From positions 1 through 7,904 of the forward strand of contig QHVY01000029.1 of assembly GCA_003223695.1 (NCBI GenBank): a stretch of DNA of 7,904 nt. The letters are read 5' to 3'. Source of the stretch: Acidobacteriota bacterium. Its GTDB lineage: Bacteria; Acidobacteriota; Thermoanaerobaculia; Gp7-AA8. The notes under the pieces are model-generated. The model did not search any database. It worked only from the letters and a program-made list of their open reading frames with translations, and was not told the origin of the DNA. Of this stretch, positions 5,330-7,904 are shown in pieces (within the stretch, counting starts at the first letter, position 1; every line of letters starts with the position of its first letter). The translations under genes were made by a program, and so were the position numbers.

Positions 5330-7904
5330 ATGAATTTCAACAAGCTTACGGTCAAGGCTCAGGAAGCCGTCGTCGAGGCGCAGAACCTCGCCCGAGGGGC
5401 TGGAAACCCGGAGGTCACGCCCGAGCACCTGCTCGTTGCACTCCTCAGGCAGGAAGGTGGCATCGTCGTTCCAATCCTGAACAAGCTCGGCCTGAATCCG
5501 GCGACGATTGAAACCGAAGCCGCTGCCGAGATCGCCAAGTTCTCGAAGGTCGGCGGCGCATCCGCGGAGCCGCTGATCTCCGCGGCGCTGCGTAAAGTCT
5601 TCGACACCGCATTCAAGTCGGCCGATGACTTCAAAGACGAATACGTTTCGACCGAGCACTTCCTGCTCGCGATCGCACAGTCAAAAGATAAATTGCTGTC
5701 GCGCCATGGCGTCACCGGGGACGCGGTGCTCAAAGCGCTGCAGAGCGTCCGCGGCACGCAGCGCGTGAGCGATCAGAATCCGGAAGACAAATATCAGGCC
5801 CTCGAGCGCTACGCGCGCGATCTGACGCAGCTCGCGCGCCGCGGGAAGCTCGATCCGGTCATCGGACGTGACGAAGAAATCCGCCGCGTCATTCAGGTCC
5901 TCTCGCGCCGAACGAAAAATAATCCCGTGCTCATCGGAGAGCCGGGCGTTGGCAAGACGGCGATCGTCGAAGGACTGGCGCGGCGCATCGTCGAGGGCGA
6001 TGTGCCGGAAGGCCTCAAAAACAAACGCGTCGTCGCCCTCGACCTCGGCGCCATGATCGCCGGGGCGAAGTATCGCGGCGAATTTGAGGACCGGCTCAAA
6101 GCAGTCATCAAAGAGGTCGAAGAGAGCGAAGGCAACGTCGTCCTGTTCATCGACGAGCTGCACACGCTGATCGGTGCCGGCGCGGCTGAAGGCGCGATGG
6201 ACGCGTCGAACATGCTGAAGCCCGCGCTCGCACGCGGAGAGCTGCGTGCGATCGGCGCGACCACGCTGAACGAATATCAGAAGCACATCGAAAAAGATGC
6301 TGCGCTCGAGCGGCGATTCCAGCCGGTGTACGTCGGCGAGCCGTCGGTCGAAGACACGATCGCCATCCTTCGCGGTCTCAAAGAGCGCTATGAAGTGCAT
6401 CACGGCGTGAAGATCACCGACTCGGCCATTGTCGCCGCGGCGACGTTGTCGCACCGTTACATCACCGATCGATTTCTGCCGGACAAAGCGATCGATCTGA
6501 TCGATGAAGCGGCATCGCGTCTGCGCATCGAGCTGACTTCGATGCCGCAGGAGATCGATGGGCTTCAGCGGCGCATGACGCAGTTGCAGATCGAGAAGCA
6601 GGCGTTGTCGAAAGAAAAGGATCCGACGTCGAAAAATCGTCTGAAAACGATCGACAGCGAAATCGCAGAGTTGCAGGAGAAGATCAGCGCGCTCAAAGCG
6701 CAGTGGGAGAGCGAGCGCGGCGTGATCAAGCAGATCAATGATCTGAAAGCGAAGCTGGAAGAAACGCGTGAGGCGGGAAACCGCGCCGAGCGCGAAGGAG
6801 ATCTGAACAAAGCCGCCGAGCTGCGCTACGGAGCGCTGCCGCAACTGCAGCGCGACCTTGACGGAGCATCGAAGAAGCTCGCCGAGATGCAGAAGAATGG
6901 CGCGCTGCTGCGCGAAGAAGTCACCGACGAGGACATCGCCGAGATCGTCTCGAAGTGGACGGGCATCCCGGTCACCCGCCTGATGGAGGGCGAGATGGCC
7001 AAGCTCATCCGGATGGAGGAGGCGCTCCACGAGCGAATCGTGGGCCAGGACGAGGCGATCTCCGCCGTCTCCGACGCCGTTCGTCGCGCCCGAGCCGGGC
7101 TGAAGGACCCGCACCGGCCGATCGGCTCGTTCCTGTTCCTCGGCCCGACCGGCGTCGGCAAGACCGAGCTCGCCCGGGCGCTGGCGGGCTTCCTGTTCGA
7201 CGACGACCAGGCCATGGTCCGGATCGACATGAGCGAGTACATGGAGAAGTTCGCCGTATCGCGCCTCGTTGGCGCGCCACCCGGCTACGTGGGCTATGAG
7301 GAGGGCGGCCAGCTGACCGAGGCGGTCCGCCGGCGGCCGTACCAGGTGATCCTGCTCGACGAGATCGAGAAGGCCCATCCGGACGTCTTCAACGTCCTCC
7401 TCCAGGTCCTCGACGACGGCCGGCTGACCGACTCGCAGGGCCGGACGGTCGACTTCAAGAACAGCGTCGTGATCATGACCTCGAACGTGGGGTCGCAGGT
7501 CATCGCCGCTTCAGGGGTCCGTCCCGGCGACACCGACGCCTACGAGGCGATGAAGGCCCAGGTCACCGAGGCGCTGCGGCTCCAGTTCCGGCCCGAGTTC
7601 CTCAACCGGATCGACGAGGTCATCGTCTTCCACGCCCTGACCGATGCCGATCTCGCCGCGATCGTCGACCTCCTCCTCGCCGATCTCCAGCGCCGCCTCG
7701 CGACCCAGGACCTCGTGCTCGAGCTCACGCCCGCAGCACGGGCACTCATCGCCCGCGAGGGCCACGACCCGACCTTCGGTGCGCGGCCGCTCAAGCGGAC
7801 GATCCAGCGACTTGTCGAGAACCCGCTCGCGAAGGCGCTCATCGAGGGCCGGTTCAAGCCCGGCCAGGCGATCGCCGTCGATGCCGACACGGTGGGCACG
7901 ACCC
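5330..7904 (+). CDS. clpB: ATP-dependent disaggregase ClpB (Hsp100), 3' end just outside the window
   Basis: ClpB is a hexameric AAA+ chaperone that threads aggregated proteins through its pore together with DnaK. 858 codons are seen, against about 857-870 for the whole protein, so only a few residues are missing. Domains: Clp N-domain, residues 1-145; NBD1 with Walker A GEPGVGKT (203-210), pore-loop Tyr248, Walker B VVLFIDE (270-276) and arginine fingers Arg328/329; middle coiled-coil domain, about 400-525, which separates ClpB from ClpA/ClpC; NBD2 with Walker A GPTGVGKT (605-612), pore-loop Tyr653, Walker B VILLDE (673-678) and Arg760 in FLNRIDE. All key residues are intact. A HAIR site and an AGGA ribosome binding site precede ATG 5330, indicating heat-shock control. 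Codon use changes abruptly after residue 530 (base 6920): before it GAA/GAG and AAA/AAG are mixed; after it I count only GAG (24) and AAG (11). Confidence 0.97.
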   Translation, partial: MNFNKLTVKAQEAVVEAQNLARGAGNPEVTPEHLLVALLRQEGGIVVPILNKLGLNPATIETEAAAEIAKFSKVGGASAEPLISAALRKVFDTAFKSADDFKDEYVSTEHFLLAIAQSKDKLLSRHGVTGDAVLKALQSVRGTQRVSDQNPEDKYQALERYARDLTQLARRGKLDPVIGRDEEIRRVIQVLSRRTKNNPVLIGEPGVGKTAIVEGLARRIVEGDVPEGLKNKRVVALDLGAMIAGAKYRGEFEDRLKAVIKEVEESEGNVVLFIDELHTLIGAGAAEGAMDASNMLKPALARGELRAIGATTLNEYQKHIEKDAALERRFQPVYVGEPSVEDTIAILRGLKERYEVHHGVKITDSAIVAAATLSHRYITDRFLPDKAIDLIDEAASRLRIELTSMPQEIDGLQRRMTQLQIEKQALSKEKDPTSKNRLKTIDSEIAELQEKISALKAQWESERGVIKQINDLKAKLEETREAGNRAEREGDLNKAAELRYGALPQLQRDLDGASKKLAEMQKNGALLREEVTDEDIAEIVSKWTGIPVTRLMEGEMAKLIRMEEALHERIVGQDEAISAVSDAVRRARAGLKDPHRPIGSFLFLGPTGVGKTELARALAGFLFDDDQAMVRIDMSEYMEKFAVSRLVGAPPGYVGYEEGGQLTEAVRRRPYQVILLDEIEKAHPDVFNVLLQVLDDGRLTDSQGRTVDFKNSVVIMTSNVGSQVIAASGVRPGDTDAYEAMKAQVTEALRLQFRPEFLNRIDEVIVFHALTDADLAAIVDLLLADLQRRLATQDLVLELTPAARALIAREGHDPTFGARPLKRTIQRLVENPLAKALIEGRFKPGQAIAVDADTVGTT
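6921..6990 (+). other. Composition breakpoint within clpB
   Basis: By hand count, third positions are G or C in about 75-78% of codons in two samples before this zone (residues 1-99 and about 404-530), and in about 92% from 6961 to the end. The last GAA codons are at 6915-6920. The zone encodes the conserved VTDEDIAEIVSKWTGIPVTR stretch joining the middle domain to NBD2, where a homologous crossover or an assembly join would leave the frame intact. The exact breakpoint cannot be set by eye. Confidence 0.65.

Noticed and set aside
5681..7378. A 565-codon open frame on the - strand antisense to clpB
   Set aside because: Its translation is Asp/Arg/Leu-rich with no recognisable domain and lies fully opposite clpB, whose motifs are complete. 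High GC codon structure removes stops in this antisense frame.

Overview
The window looks like a piece of a high-GC bacterial chromosome, probably from a soil or environmental genome. The clues are mixed: G/C-ending codons without extreme bias in most genes, palindromic REP-like spacers, and a HAIR-type heat-shock operator. I lean towards an Acidobacteriota-like lineage, but this is a weak inference and no marker here fixes the phylum. The contents are mostly housekeeping genes. I see no phage, plasmid, CRISPR or secretion genes and no convincing new multi-gene system. The oddities are at junctions and in palindromic DNA.

Layout: bases 1-816 hold the 3' end of a transglutaminase-like gene (+). 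Bases 854-895 are the 5' part of a tRNA-Cys(GCA) whose T-arm and acceptor 3' strand are missing. At about 896-900 the sequence passes directly into the reading frame of an HhH-GPD DNA glycosylase (ends 1778) that has no ordinary start codon upstream of its conserved N-terminus. That glycosylase also carries a 53-bp twin-hairpin palindrome in frame. It is followed by a small unrecognised gene (about 1847-2173) and the 23S rRNA methyltransferase gene rlmN (2160-3284), all on + and closely packed.

On the - strand, aspA (5196-3793, aspartase) is followed by the RNA 2',3'-cyclic phosphodiesterase gene thpR (3722-3177), separated by a second 53-bp twin-hairpin palindrome that also supplies the aspA stop codon. 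thpR and rlmN converge and overlap by 108 bp. The 133-bp divergent region 5197-5329 separates aspA from clpB (+, 5330 to the window end). It holds a 19-bp imperfect inverted repeat, a -10-like hexamer near aspA, a HspR-type HAIR inverted repeat and a Shine-Dalgarno sequence for clpB.

clpB reads without interruption, but its codon use changes sharply at about 6920-6990, at the boundary between the middle coiled-coil domain and the second ATPase domain. Together with the tRNA/glycosylase junction, this makes two places where the sequence may join DNA of different origin, either by recombination or by assembly error. Functionally the genes cover DNA base repair (glycosylase), rRNA modification and RNA end processing (RlmN, ThpR), aspartate/fumarate metabolism (AspA) and protein disaggregation (ClpB). 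Apart from the likely operons they do not form one pathway.
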